64,000 nucleotides of DNA from Streptomyces sp. SID13726 (GTDB lineage Bacteria > Actinomycetota > Actinomycetes > Streptomycetales > Streptomycetaceae): assembly GCF_010548375.1 (NCBI RefSeq), contig NZ_JAAGLY010000021.1, forward strand, positions 1 through 64,000, given 5' to 3'. Under the pieces are notes generated by a model. The model was given only the letters and a program-made list of their open reading frames with translations, was not told the DNA's origin and did not search any database. The translations under genes were made by a program, and so were the position numbers. This document shows positions 43,605 to 52,243 of this stretch, piece by piece. The number at the start of each line of letters is the position of its first letter. Within the stretch, counting starts at the first letter, position 1.

Positions 43605-43703
43605 CGCCTACCCCGTCATCTGCCTTCGCCTGGCCGGGAATCATCCCTCTGACACTGATGAAATCTTGCTGAAAGTACATGGCAGATCACAAGGAGTTAG
43701 TTT

Positions 43704-44762
43704 TCAGATACTGATAGAGATCGCGATCGACCCCACCAGAAGCCCGACTTCCTCTTGCAGTTGCTGGGCAGCGGCCAGCAACCGGTCCGCCTGATGCGCG
43801 GGCAGGGAGATGGCCATCGTTGCCGCAGCGTTACCCACCGTGATCGGAATCGCCGCGCACACCGTGCCCAGCGCGTACTCCTGACGCTCGATCACCGGTT
43901 CCATCCGCCCGGTCCGTTCGAGCCGCCGGAGCAGGCTGTGCTTGTCGCGCACGGTGTACGGGGTGATGGACTGCACGGGATAGCGGTCGAGGTGATCGCG
44001 CCGGGACTGCTCGTCGAGCTGGGCCAGCAGGCACTGGCCGATGGCGTGCGCGTGCCCGGTCTCCCGGAAGTCCGCCCACTCCACGACGGCCGGGTTGCCC
44101 GGGCTGTCGGAGACGCACACGACCTCGATCTCGCCGTCGCGGTACTGGGCGTAGTAGACCGGTACGCCGATCAGGTCCCGCCAGTGCGCGAGCGCCTCCA
44201 CGACAGTGCTGCGACGTTTCTGCTGAGCCCCGCTGCTGCTCAGCCGCTCGGCCGCCTCCCCGAGGAAGAACAGGCCCTTGTCGCGGCGCAGATAGCCCTC
44301 GTGCACCAGAGTCCGCAGCAGGTGGTACGCCGTGGGCAGCGCGAGCCCGGTCTCACGGGCGAGTTGCTTGGCGGGCGCCCCGTGCGCGTGCTCCGCGACC
44401 GACTCCAGCAGACGCATCGCACGCTGGACGGACCCGATGAGGGTCGCGGAGTGCGGCTGCTCGGGCGGAGCGGCGGCGGGCGGTGCAGCGGGGGGCAGTA
44501 CGCGGCGCTGTACGGGGGGTGTGGGCCGTACCGGAGCGGATGTCCGTCCGGAGGCGGACGGCTGTGCCGGAGCGGAGGCCGGTTCGGAAACGGAGGCCGA
44601 CGCGGAAGCGGAAGTCGGTTCGGAAGCAGAGGCCGATGCGGAAGCGGAGGCCGGTCCAACAGCGGAGGCCGGTGCGGAAGCGGACGGCTGAACCGGAGCT
44701 GTCGGCTGCGCGGCCGTCGTCGCCGCGCGGGTGTCGAACTGGGCGGGTGCGGTGTCAGCCAT
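43704..44762 (-). CDS. ssgR: SsgR, IclR-family activator of ssgA, with repetitive N-terminal extension
   Basis: 352 residues from ATG 44760-44762 (a longer frame reaches 44813). The IclR winged helix begins near residue 108 (IGSVQRAMRLLESVAEHAHG) and the effector domain covers about 180-352. The first 107 residues are Ala/Ser/Pro-rich, with tracts such as SASASASASEPTSASASASV. From memory the S. coelicolor protein is about 240 residues, so this copy carries roughly 110 extra N-terminal residues. SsgR activates ssgA transcription, and the two genes are 99 bases apart. Confidence 0.9.
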   Translation of the reverse strand: MADTAPAQFDTRAATTAAQPTAPVQPSASAPASAVGPASASASASASEPTSASASASVSEPASAPAQPSASGRTSAPVRPTPPVQRRVLPPAAPPAAAPPEQPHSATLIGSVQRAMRLLESVAEHAHGAPAKQLARETGLALPTAYHLLRTLVHEGYLRRDKGLFFLGEAAERLSSSGAQQKRRSTVVEALAHWRDLIGVPVYYAQYRDGEIEVVCVSDSPGNPAVVEWADFRETGHAHAIGQCLLAQLDEQSRRDHLDRYPVQSITPYTVRDKHSLLRRLERTGRMEPVIERQEYALGTVCAAIPITVGNAAATMAISLPAHQADRLLAAAQQLQEEVGLLVGSIAISISI

Positions 44763-44967
44763 GGCCAAGGGGCACTCCCGGAGCGCGAGGGGGCAGCCCG
44801 TGCGGGGGAACACGGGAGGGGGTGTACGCCGCTCACGGGGTCGTCCCCGCGTCGAGTTCCGGACTTTAACGGTCCGTCACCGCACGCATACGGCCTGCCC
44901 GGAAAACTTCCCTCGCGCGAGGGAACAGGCGCTTCCTGTTACCGGTCGCCCCACCCGCTCCCGGTGC

Positions 44968-45180
44968 TCACCAGTCGCTGCGCGACGAGGAGCTCGACAT
45001 GAACTTCCGTACGACGTAGACGAGTCCGCCGACCAGGGCGACGAAGACCAGCAGCTTGAAGAGCAGGCCGATGACGAAGCCGACGACCGTGGCTATCAGT
45101 CCGCCGAACACGACCAGCGCGATGACCGGCACCGCGATCCACTTCACCCACCACGGCATCCCCGCGAAGATCTCTCCCAT
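44968..45180 (-). CDS. Small membrane protein (DUF5326-like)
   Basis: 70 residues from ATG 45178-45180: MGEIFAGMPWWVKWIAVPVI, then two membrane helices and a Ser-rich tail SSSSSRSDW. I recognise it as the short actinobacterial DUF5326 family. Function unknown; a position near ssgR is conserved in the streptomycetes I recall. Confidence 0.8.
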   Translation of the reverse strand: MGEIFAGMPWWVKWIAVPVIALVVFGGLIATVVGFVIGLLFKLLVFVALVGGLVYVVRKFMSSSSSRSDW

Positions 45181-45339
45181 CGTCCTTACCTCTCTGCAGT
45201 CCGGCACTGTCCCGGCCCCTCTGGTACCGGATCCACCAATGTCCTGCACTCGATGCTAGGGCCGGTGGGTGCCCCCGCGGGGGCCTCGCACCCCTTGTCC
45301 TCCCCTGACTGATCCCCTAGGGAACCCCGAGGTCCCGGC

Positions 45340-45657
45340 TCAGCTCTCCGGGGGAGAGAACACCACCATGACCCTCAGGTCCTCGCTGATGTGGTGGAAC
45401 TTGTGGGCGACGCCGGCCGGGACGTAGACCACGCTGCCGCGCGCGACCTCGGTGGTCTCCATGCCCACGGTGATCGCGGCGCGCCCGCTGACCACGAAGT
45501 AGACCTCGTCCTGCCCGTGCGGCTGCTGCGGGTCCTGCGCACCCGCGTCGAGCGCGTACAGGCCGACCGACATGTTCCGCTCTCTCAGGAACTGCAGGTA
45601 GGCGCCGTCGTTGGCGGCGCGCTCCGCCTCCAGTTCGTCCAACCGGAATGCCTTCAT
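45340..45657 (-). CDS. Cupin-domain protein
   Basis: 105 residues from ATG 45655-45657. A single cupin barrel with the metal-binding motifs QPHGQDEVYFVVSGRA and GVAHKFHHI. It is too small for an enzyme with extra domains; such proteins often bind a metal and a small ligand or act as isomerases. It is divergent from the holin-like gene, with starts about 58 bases apart. Confidence 0.88.
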   Translation of the reverse strand: MKAFRLDELEAERAANDGAYLQFLRERNMSVGLYALDAGAQDPQQPHGQDEVYFVVSGRAAITVGMETTEVARGSVVYVPAGVAHKFHHISEDLRVMVVFSPPES

Positions 45658-45714
45658 CGACTTAGTCCGCCCTCGTCGTACCCGTAACCGATCTCTTCTG
45701 CCACGATCAGACAC

Positions 45715-46092
45715 ATGAAGAATTTCCTAGTCAAGACGATCGCCAACGCGGGTGCCCTGGCGGTCGCCGTATGGCTGCTCGACAAGATCACCCTGACCGG
45801 TGACAGCACCGGCAAGAAGATCTGGACGCTGATCCTGGTCGCCCTGGTCTTCGGCCTGGTGAACTTCCTGGTCAAGCCGATCGTGAAGATGCTGGCCCTG
45901 CCGCTGGTCATCCTGACGCTCGGCCTGTTCACCCTCGTCGTCAACGCCCTGATGCTGCTGCTGACCTCGTGGTTGTCCGACAAGCTCGACCTCAGCTTCC
46001 ACGTCGAGGGCTTCTGGACCGCCGTGGTGGGCGGCCTGATCATCTCGATCGTGTCCTGGGCCCTGCACGTCGTCCTGCCCGACGAGGACTGA
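45715..46092 (+). CDS. Phage-holin-family (4-TM) membrane protein
   Basis: 125 residues, four membrane helices with short loops: about 5-25, 35-60, 63-88 and 100-120. It resembles the chromosomal 'phage holin family / DUF360' proteins common in actinobacteria (VNFLVKPIVKMLALPLVILTLG motif region). No phage genes are nearby, so a lysis role is unlikely; the function is unknown. Six bases separate it from ptpA, so the two are cotranscribed. Confidence 0.85.
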   Translation: MKNFLVKTIANAGALAVAVWLLDKITLTGDSTGKKIWTLILVALVFGLVNFLVKPIVKMLALPLVILTLGLFTLVVNALMLLLTSWLSDKLDLSFHVEGFWTAVVGGLIISIVSWALHVVLPDED

Positions 46093-46098
46093 GGAGGC

Positions 46099-46590
46099 AT
46101 GGCCTACCGCGTCTGTTTCATCTGCACGGGCAACATCTGCCGTTCCCCGATGGCCGAGTCCGTCTTCCGCGCCCGGATATCCGAGGCCGGCCTTGAGGAC
46201 CTGGTCGAGGTCGACAGCGCCGGCACCGGCGGCTGGCACGAGGGGGACGGCGCCGACCCGCGCACGGTGTCCGTCCTGGAGGAGCACGGCTACGACGGCG
46301 GCCACACGGCCCGGCAGTTCCGGTCGTCCTGGTTCGCCCGCCTCGACCTCGTCATCGCCCTCGACACCGGGCATCTCAAGGCCCTGCGGCGCCTCGCACC
46401 CACCCCCGAGGACGCCGGGAAGGTGCGGCTGCTGCGTTCGTACGACCCCGCCGCGGGCGACGGCCTCGACGTGCCGGACCCGTACTACGGGGGCCTCGAC
46501 GGCTTCGAGGAGTGTCTTGAGATGGTAGAGGCGGCGAGCGAGGGTCTACTCGCCGAGGTACGCGAGCAGGCGGAAGGACGGGTGGCATGA
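46099..46590 (+). CDS. ptpA: Low-molecular-weight protein tyrosine phosphatase
   Basis: 163 residues. The P-loop Cys9-TGNIC-Arg15-Ser carries the catalytic cysteine, and the general acid Asp is in VPDPYYGG near residue 130. It removes phosphate from protein tyrosines. The S. coelicolor PtpA at the same position has been linked to antibiotic production. Its stop overlaps the ATG of the next gene (ATGA). Confidence 0.95.
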   Translation: MAYRVCFICTGNICRSPMAESVFRARISEAGLEDLVEVDSAGTGGWHEGDGADPRTVSVLEEHGYDGGHTARQFRSSWFARLDLVIALDTGHLKALRRLAPTPEDAGKVRLLRSYDPAAGDGLDVPDPYYGGLDGFEECLEMVEAASEGLLAEVREQAEGRVA

Positions 46591-47726
46591 GCGACAGAGT
46601 GGCGGGCGACGGGGAGGGCACGCGCGCGGTGCGTGCCGGACTGCCCGAGACGGCCAAGAACGAACCGACCCTGCCCGGTCCGGTGTTCGCCGCCCACTTC
46701 CATCTGCCGGGGGAGGTTGACGGCCCGTTCACCTACGGCCGCGACACCAACCCGACCTGGACGCACCTGGAGCGCGCCATCGGCGAGCTGGAGGCGCCGG
46801 GCGAGGACGGCGTGGAGACACTGGTCTTCGCCTCGGGCATGGCCGCCATCTCCGCCGTGCTCTTCTCCCAGCTGCGCGCCGGGGACACGGTCGTCCTGCC
46901 GAACGACGGCTACCAGGTGCTGCCTCTCGTGCGCGCGCAGCTGGAGGCGTACGGCATCGAGGTGCGCACCGCACCGACCGGCGGCGACGCCCAGCTCGAC
47001 CTCCTCGACGGCGCGAAGCTGCTGTGGATCGAGAGCCCGTCCAACCCGGGGCTCGACGTGTGCGACATCCGGCGGCTCGTCGAGGCGGCACACGCGCGTG
47101 GGGCGCTCGTCGCCGTCGACAACACGCTCGCCACACCGCTCGGACAGCGCCCGCTGGAGCTCGGGGCGGACTTCTCCGTCGCCAGCGGCACCAAGCAGCT
47201 CACGGGGCACGGAGACGTCCTCCTGGGGTATGTCACCGGCCGCGCGGGCGAGGCCACGGACGCCGTACGCCGCTGGCGGAAGATCGTCGGGGCGATCGCG
47301 GGGCCCATGGAGGCCTGGCTCGCACACCGTTCGATCGCCACGCTCCAGATGCGGGTCGACCGGCAGAACGCGAGCGCTCTGGTACTCGCCCGCGCCCTCA
47401 AGGAGCGCCCCGAGGTCACCGGTCTGCGGTACCCGGGGCTGCCCGACGACCCCTCGCACGAGATCGCCTCGCGGCAGATGCGGCGCTTCGGCTGCGTGGT
47501 CTCCTTCACGCTGCCCACGCGCGCGCGTGCCGACCGTTTCCTCGACGCCCTGCGGCTCGTGGACGACGCGACGAGCTTCGGCGGAGTGCGCTCCACGGCC
47601 GAGCGGCGCGGGCGCTGGGGAGGGGACGACGTGCCGGAGGGGTTCATCCGCTTCTCGGTCGGCGCCGAGGACGCCGAGGACCTGGTGGCGGATGTGCTGC
47701 GGGCGCTGGACGAGTCGGCGGAGTAA
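46587..47726 (+). CDS. Cystathionine gamma-lyase / gamma-synthase-type PLP enzyme
   Basis: 379 residues of the Cys/Met-metabolism PLP family. FASGMAAISAVLF, LWIESPSNPGLDVCDI and the Schiff-base lysine in SGTKQLTGHGD are visible. Sequence similarity alone does not separate lyase from synthase; actinobacterial copies at this locus are usually annotated as the gamma-lyase of reverse transsulfuration. It is coupled to ptpA by a four-base overlap. A hairpin at 47782-47814 ends the operon. Confidence 0.9.
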   Translation: MSDRVAGDGEGTRAVRAGLPETAKNEPTLPGPVFAAHFHLPGEVDGPFTYGRDTNPTWTHLERAIGELEAPGEDGVETLVFASGMAAISAVLFSQLRAGDTVVLPNDGYQVLPLVRAQLEAYGIEVRTAPTGGDAQLDLLDGAKLLWIESPSNPGLDVCDIRRLVEAAHARGALVAVDNTLATPLGQRPLELGADFSVASGTKQLTGHGDVLLGYVTGRAGEATDAVRRWRKIVGAIAGPMEAWLAHRSIATLQMRVDRQNASALVLARALKERPEVTGLRYPGLPDDPSHEIASRQMRRFGCVVSFTLPTRARADRFLDALRLVDDATSFGGVRSTAERRGRWGGDDVPEGFIRFSVGAEDAEDLVADVLRALDESAE

Positions 47727-47781
47727 CCGTTCCAGCAGCGCCTTTACGGACATCCGGGCAGGTCCGGCTACGTACAACGGA

Positions 47782-47814
47782 CGGTCCGAGCCTCCCCCCT
47801 CGTGGCTCGGACCG
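47782..47814. terminator. Hairpin terminator after the Cys/Met enzyme gene
   Basis: CGGTCCGAGCC (47782-47792) pairs perfectly with GGCTCGGACCG (47804-47814) around an eleven-base C-rich loop. Confidence 0.85.
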
Positions 47815-47965
47815 CCCCGGTTCCGCGCGCGAAGAACCGCGCGAACAAGGCTAGTTGACTCTGTGTCAGTGTCCAATCACAGTAGCGACAGAGACCTATC
47901 GACATATTTATAGTTGGGCCCTGCCTCGGGGCCGGGAGAAGGGCAGGGATGGGGAGGGCGTCGCC

Positions 47966-48883
47966 ATGGATCTGGCCTTGCTGCGCACCTTTGTGACGGT
48001 GCACCGGGCCGGTTCCTTCACCCGCGCCGCCGCCCTGCTCGGACTGTCGCAGCCGGCCGTGACCTCGCAGATCCGCACGCTGGAACGGCAGTTGGGCCGC
48101 CCGCTGTTCCTGCGGCAGGCCCGCGGGGTGACCCCGACGACCATCGGCGACGAACTCGCGCACAAGGCCGCGCCCCATCTCGACGCCCTGGTGGAGATCA
48201 CCGAGACCGGCCTCGACGACGAGTCGTCCCTGCGCACACTGCATCTCGCCGGGCCTCCCGAGTTCACCGCTGAGCGCGCGCTGCCCGCGCTCACCGAGCT
48301 GACCGGCGAGGACGGCCAGGGCTTCGCCCTGCGAGCCTCCTTCGGGAACGCCGAGGAGACCCTGGAGGGCCTGGCCGCCGGGCATCACGATCTGGCCATC
48401 TGCACGGCCCGTCCGCGCGGCGCGCTGCTCACGGCCAGCACGCTCTGCGACGAGGAGCATGTCCTGATCGCCGCGCCGGAGTGGGCCGAGCAGATCGGCT
48501 CCGGCGCGATGGAGACCGTCCCCGCGGGCAAGCGGGCGCCCGCACTGAAGGACGTCCCCCTGGTCGAGGTGCACGAGTCGCTGCCCTTCGTCTCGCGCTA
48601 CTGGGCCTCCGTCTTCGACTCCCGCCCGGCCGCTCCGGGCACCGTCGTCGTCCCGGACCTGCGAGCCGTGCTGGCCTGCGCGGTCGCGGGCGCCGGGCTC
48701 GCGGTGCTGCCGCGCTATCTGTGCGCGGACGCCCTGGAGCGCGGCGAGGTCGTCGCACTGCACGAGCCCGCGGTACCACCCCTGCGGACGTACTTCCTGG
48801 TGGTGCGTACCGGGACGCTCGCCATGCCGCATGTCGCGCGGGCCCACGAGTGGCTGCTGCGGGCCGCCGCCGACTGGTGCTGA
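47966..48883 (+). CDS. LysR-family transcriptional regulator
   Basis: 305 residues from ATG 47966. HTH at about 3-60 (LALLRTFVTVHRAGSFTRAA, then LSQPAVTSQIRTLE), followed by a LysR substrate-binding domain. The 239 bases upstream contain a terminator and an A/T-rich promoter region (near 47900-47915). No divergent target gene exists, so it may control itself or distant genes. Confidence 0.92.
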   Translation: MDLALLRTFVTVHRAGSFTRAAALLGLSQPAVTSQIRTLERQLGRPLFLRQARGVTPTTIGDELAHKAAPHLDALVEITETGLDDESSLRTLHLAGPPEFTAERALPALTELTGEDGQGFALRASFGNAEETLEGLAAGHHDLAICTARPRGALLTASTLCDEEHVLIAAPEWAEQIGSGAMETVPAGKRAPALKDVPLVEVHESLPFVSRYWASVFDSRPAAPGTVVVPDLRAVLACAVAGAGLAVLPRYLCADALERGEVVALHEPAVPPLRTYFLVVRTGTLAMPHVARAHEWLLRAAADWC

Positions 48884-48936
48884 CCAGGGAATTCCCGTTC
48901 GTCACGCAGCGAGCCCGGCCGATGACGGGATGCGAT

Positions 48937-48950
48937 GTTTCACGTGGAAC
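48937..48950. promoter_or_regulatory. parS-like site upstream of the Nudix gene
   Basis: GTTTCACGTGGAAC, one mismatch from consensus, between the LysR gene and the Nudix gene. Confidence 0.85.
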
Positions 48951-48971
48951 CATCCGGGCCACATTCCCCCC

Positions 48972-49454
48972 ATGACCGTCCGACCCGTGGTCAAGCGCAC
49001 CGCGCGTGCCGTCCTGCTCGACGGTGACGACCTGATCCTGATCAAGCGCACCAAGCCCGGCCTTGATCCCTACTGGCTGACTCCCGGCGGCGGAGTCGAG
49101 CCCACGGACACGACCGTGGTCGACGCCCTGCACCGCGAGGTGTACGAGGAACTCGGCGCCAAGGTGACCGACGTGATCCCCTGCTTCGTGGACACCGTCG
49201 AGCACATCGGCGCCGGCGGCAGCGCGACCGGCGTGAAGGTGCAGCACTTCTTCGTCTGCCACCTGGAGTCGATGGACCCGTCCCTGCGGCACGGCCCCGA
49301 GGTGGACGAGCCCGTCGGGGAGTACGAGATCGTCCGGGTGCCGTTCACCCGCGTCGGGATCGCCTCCGTCCACCTCGTCCCGCTGTCCCTGCGGCACTAT
49401 CTGGACGGCAACATCGAGGGCGTACGGGCCATGCACGCACCGGACCTGGGCTGA
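48972..49454 (+). CDS. Nudix hydrolase
   Basis: 160 residues from ATG 48972. The Nudix box reads GGVEPTDTTVVDALHREVYE followed by ELGA. The metal-binding REVYEE core is intact, but the first Glu of the G-x5-E-x7-REUxEE consensus is replaced by Thr. These enzymes hydrolyse nucleoside diphosphate-X compounds; the substrate is unknown. The gene stands alone after a parS site and ends 12 bases before the convergent flavohemoprotein gene. Confidence 0.88.
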   Translation: MTVRPVVKRTARAVLLDGDDLILIKRTKPGLDPYWLTPGGGVEPTDTTVVDALHREVYEELGAKVTDVIPCFVDTVEHIGAGGSATGVKVQHFFVCHLESMDPSLRHGPEVDEPVGEYEIVRVPFTRVGIASVHLVPLSLRHYLDGNIEGVRAMHAPDLG

Positions 49455-49466
49455 CCTCGCGCCGGA

Positions 49467-51050
49467 TCACTGGGCGAGGACGAGTTCCTCCACCGAGTCG
49501 TGGCGTATCCGGTCCGCCGGGATCCCGATGGACCTGAGCGTGTCCACACCGCTGCGGATCATGCCGGGCGGTCCGGAGAGATAGGCGTCGTAGTCGTGCC
49601 AGGGGCCGTACTCGCGTACGGCGTCCGGGAGCTGGACATGGGCCTGCCGGTCGACGATCGCGCGGACCGACAGCCACGGGTGCGACTGCTGCAGCCGGAG
49701 CATCGTGTCGATGTCGTACAGGTCGTTGTCGGTGCGGGCGCCGTAGAACACCTCGACGGACCGCCGTGCGCCGTGCTCGGCCACGTCCTCGACCAGCGCC
49801 TTGATCGGAGCTATGCCGGTGCCGCCGCCCAGGCACAGCAGTCCGTTGTCGGTGGTGTGGTCCACGGTCATGTGGCCGGCCGGGGGCCCGAGGCGGATGA
49901 CGTCACCGGGCCGGGCGCGGTGCACCAGGGCGCCCGAGACCCAGCCCGCGGGGACGGCCTTCACATGGAACGACAGCAGGCCGTCGGAGCGGGGCGCGGA
50001 CGCGAAGGAGTAGTGCCGCCATATGCGCGGCCACCACGGCGTCTCCAGGCTCGTGTACTGGCCGGCTAGGAAGGGATAGGGCTGGTCCGGGCGTACGGTG
50101 ACGACCGCGACGTCCGGGGTGCGCAGATCGTGGGACACGACCTCGGCGTGCCACCAGGCCGGGGCTCGCAGTTCGTCCGCGGCGGCCGCGTCGATCATCA
50201 CCTGCGAGATGGTCGTGTACGTCCGGACCCAGGCCGCTTCCGTCTCCGCGTTCCAGGCACCGGGGGCGTACTTGCTGAGCGCCCCGATGAGGCACTCGCC
50301 GACCGCCGGGTAGTGCTCGGGCCGGGTGCCGTACTTGCGGTGGCCCCGGCCCAGGTTCTGGAGGTACTCCACCAACACCGGGGTGTTGTCGATGTGCTCG
50401 GCCGCGGTCAGCAGCGCCCTGAGCAGGCGGTCGCGCTGGGCGTCCATGGCGGCGGGGAACAGCGGGCGCAGATCGGGGTGGCGGACGAAGAGCAGCGCGT
50501 AGAAGTACGACGTGACCTTGTCGGCCACGGGGGCGACCTCGCCCATGGTCCGGCGGATGAGGACGGCGTCCGGGGAGGGCGGGCGGTCTCGCGGGGACAG
50601 GTGGGCGAACTGCGGGGAGACGGTGCCGGCGGCCATCGCGGGGGCCTGGGGCGAGAGGGTGCGCTGGACGGGGACGCGGGGCTCTGGCGGCGGCTGGGCG
50701 GGCGTGCGGCCCGCGCGATCGGGCTCCGGTTCCGGCCGTGGCGCGTACGGAGACCGGTCCTGTGACGGGTACGGGCTGTTGTCTGGTGACGGGTAAGGGC
50801 TGTTGTCTGGAGGGTTCTGAGGGGTGCCGCCCGTGGCCTGAGAAGTATCGCTCGTGGTCTCAGAGGTGTCTGCCGGGCTCTGCGGTGAGGTGCCCGTCCC
50901 GGGCTTGCCCACCGGACGCAGTGCGGCCAGCCGGTTTCCGTCGGTCGTGTCCTGTTCGGAGCCTGGCACCGCTTCCGGCTGCTTGCGAGGACTGAACCAA
51001 CCGCCCCCGGAAGTGCCGTTGTCGGCCGACATGGTGGTCGGAGCGTCCAT
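49467..51050 (-). CDS. Flavohemoprotein-like globin-reductase with long disordered N-terminus
   Basis: 527 residues from ATG 51048-51050, chosen because GCGAGG lies six bases upstream (ATG 51071 and 51032 are alternatives). The first ~145 residues are Pro/Ser/Thr-rich with 'NSPYPSPD' repeats. A globin domain follows (about 150-285) with proximal His in GRGHRKYG. An FNR-type domain comes next: FAD motif RHYSFAS and NAD(P)H motif GGGTGIAP. Classical Hmp proteins (about 400 residues) convert NO to nitrate with O2; this one probably does likewise or is an O2/NO-linked reductase. Confidence 0.88.
   Translation of the reverse strand: MDAPTTMSADNGTSGGGWFSPRKQPEAVPGSEQDTTDGNRLAALRPVGKPGTGTSPQSPADTSETTSDTSQATGGTPQNPPDNSPYPSPDNSPYPSQDRSPYAPRPEPEPDRAGRTPAQPPPEPRVPVQRTLSPQAPAMAAGTVSPQFAHLSPRDRPPSPDAVLIRRTMGEVAPVADKVTSYFYALLFVRHPDLRPLFPAAMDAQRDRLLRALLTAAEHIDNTPVLVEYLQNLGRGHRKYGTRPEHYPAVGECLIGALSKYAPGAWNAETEAAWVRTYTTISQVMIDAAAADELRAPAWWHAEVVSHDLRTPDVAVVTVRPDQPYPFLAGQYTSLETPWWPRIWRHYSFASAPRSDGLLSFHVKAVPAGWVSGALVHRARPGDVIRLGPPAGHMTVDHTTDNGLLCLGGGTGIAPIKALVEDVAEHGARRSVEVFYGARTDNDLYDIDTMLRLQQSHPWLSVRAIVDRQAHVQLPDAVREYGPWHDYDAYLSGPPGMIRSGVDTLRSIGIPADRIRHDSVEELVLAQ
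50764..50811 (-). repeat. 24-bp tandem repeat (2 units) in the flavohemoprotein N-terminus
   Basis: Units at 50764-50787 and 50788-50811 differ at two positions and encode the 'NSPYPSPD' repeat on the minus strand. Confidence 0.85.
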
Positions 51051-51474
51051 GATGTGCCTCGCCTCGAACATCTTTCGGTCGGTCTGCGCACTTCCGCGGT
51101 CGGAAGGTGCCTGCTTTCCCCCGCAGACGGCTTACTTTCCCCGTTCGGTGTCCCGGCCGACGCGGCCACATTCAACCCGTATTCGAAGCCCGTACGGACA
51201 AGTAGGCGAGAGTGTGACATTGGCCGCAGCACTCTCACGTCAGCGTTCCACCGCGCACGGATGTCCAGGCCGCATAACCACAAATGCGGGTCTTCGATCT
51301 CTCCGTCCCGTTAGGCTGCAATGCCCTGCTCTCGGCCGCACAGAGGTGTGTGCACCCCCGGCACGGACAGGAACCGGAGTCGACCCTACCGGTCACCGCC
51401 CCGCACACAAGTCCCCCCTCCCCTCCACGAATTGATCGCACGGCGTTCGGGGGGCGAACCACGAATTGCCTCAA
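51051..51474. other. 424-bp intergenic region upstream of the flavohemoprotein gene
   Basis: No credible gene; short frames here lack family features and cross promoter-like A/T-rich sequence. An inverted repeat GAGAGTG (51208-51214) and CACTCTC (51230-51236) separated by 15 bases could be an operator or hairpin in the leader of the flavohemoprotein gene. The rest looks unremarkable. Confidence 0.5.
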
Positions 51475-52107
51475 TTACCGGGCTTGGCGCACCAATTCAT
51501 AGGCTTCCCACAGATCCCTGCCCTTGTAGGAGTGCGTCGAGATTTCGGACAGATGAGAGTCCGCATTGACCGCGACGGAGATCGGCACCACACCGAACAG
51601 ATCCCGGTCCGAGGACGAGTCGCCGTACGCGACGCAGTCCGCCCGCGTCACTCCGAACTGCTCGCACAACCGGTCCGCGACAAGGACCTTGGCGGCGGCG
51701 CTGAGGACTCCGGCCGGGTCCACGGGCTCGGTGAACGGGATGGCCGGAAAACGGGAGCCGTGCGCGGCATGGGCTCCCCAGCCGATGAGCCGCTCCACGA
51801 AGAAGGACGGCGAGAGCGACACGACCGCGCAGTAGTCGCCCTGTCCCCTGATCTCCGTCCAGACGGCACGGATGCGCGCCAGCCAGGGGGCACCTTCGAA
51901 GGCCGCGGCGACATGCGCCTCGGTCAGTTCCGCCCACAGCGCGTGCACCTGCTGCGCGTACTCGGGCGGACCGATCAGCCCGGCTCCGACGGCCTGGTCG
52001 AGCGCCACCGTCTCGGCCTCCAGACCGAGTTGCCGTGAGATCTCCACGGGCGCGGTAGTCCCGTGCAGCAAGGTGCCGTCGAGGTCGAAGAGATGAAGTC
52101 TCGCCAT
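51475..52107 (-). CDS. HAD-family hydrolase (phosphoserine-phosphatase-like, subfamily IB)
   Basis: 210 residues from ATG 52105-52107. Motif I LFDLDGTLL near residue 7, a helical C1 cap, motif II in VVSLSPSFFVE and motif III/IV YGDSSSDRDLF. The layout matches HAD-IB enzymes such as phosphoserine phosphatase and SerB-like proteins. It is divergent from the tandem GNAT gene across a gap holding a parS site. Confidence 0.9.
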   Translation of the reverse strand: MARLHLFDLDGTLLHGTTAPVEISRQLGLEAETVALDQAVGAGLIGPPEYAQQVHALWAELTEAHVAAAFEGAPWLARIRAVWTEIRGQGDYCAVVSLSPSFFVERLIGWGAHAAHGSRFPAIPFTEPVDPAGVLSAAAKVLVADRLCEQFGVTRADCVAYGDSSSDRDLFGVVPISVAVNADSHLSEISTHSYKGRDLWEAYELVRQAR

Positions 52108-52190
52108 ACCGTCGAGGCTAGTGGTCCGCCACTCCGGCGGATCGTCCCGGCTGCTCACCGTCCATCACCGGACGGCCGCCGTTCGCCGAT

Positions 52191-52204
52191 GTTTCACGTG
52201 AAAC
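52191..52204. promoter_or_regulatory. parS site (perfect consensus)
   Basis: GTTTCACGTGAAAC in the divergent gap between the HAD and GNAT genes. Confidence 0.95.
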
Positions 52205-52243
52205 ACCCGGCATCCGGTCACATCCTGTGCGATCGGCCACGAC

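Noticed and set aside
45715..46092. Holin-like gene as evidence of a prophage
   Set aside because: No integrase, capsid, tail or lysin genes are nearby. The family is common as a chromosomal membrane protein in actinobacteria.
51235..51474. Short minus-strand frame of 79 codons upstream of the flavohemoprotein gene
   Set aside because: It has Cys/Arg-rich composition, no ribosome binding site, and lies over a promoter-like A/T-rich region.
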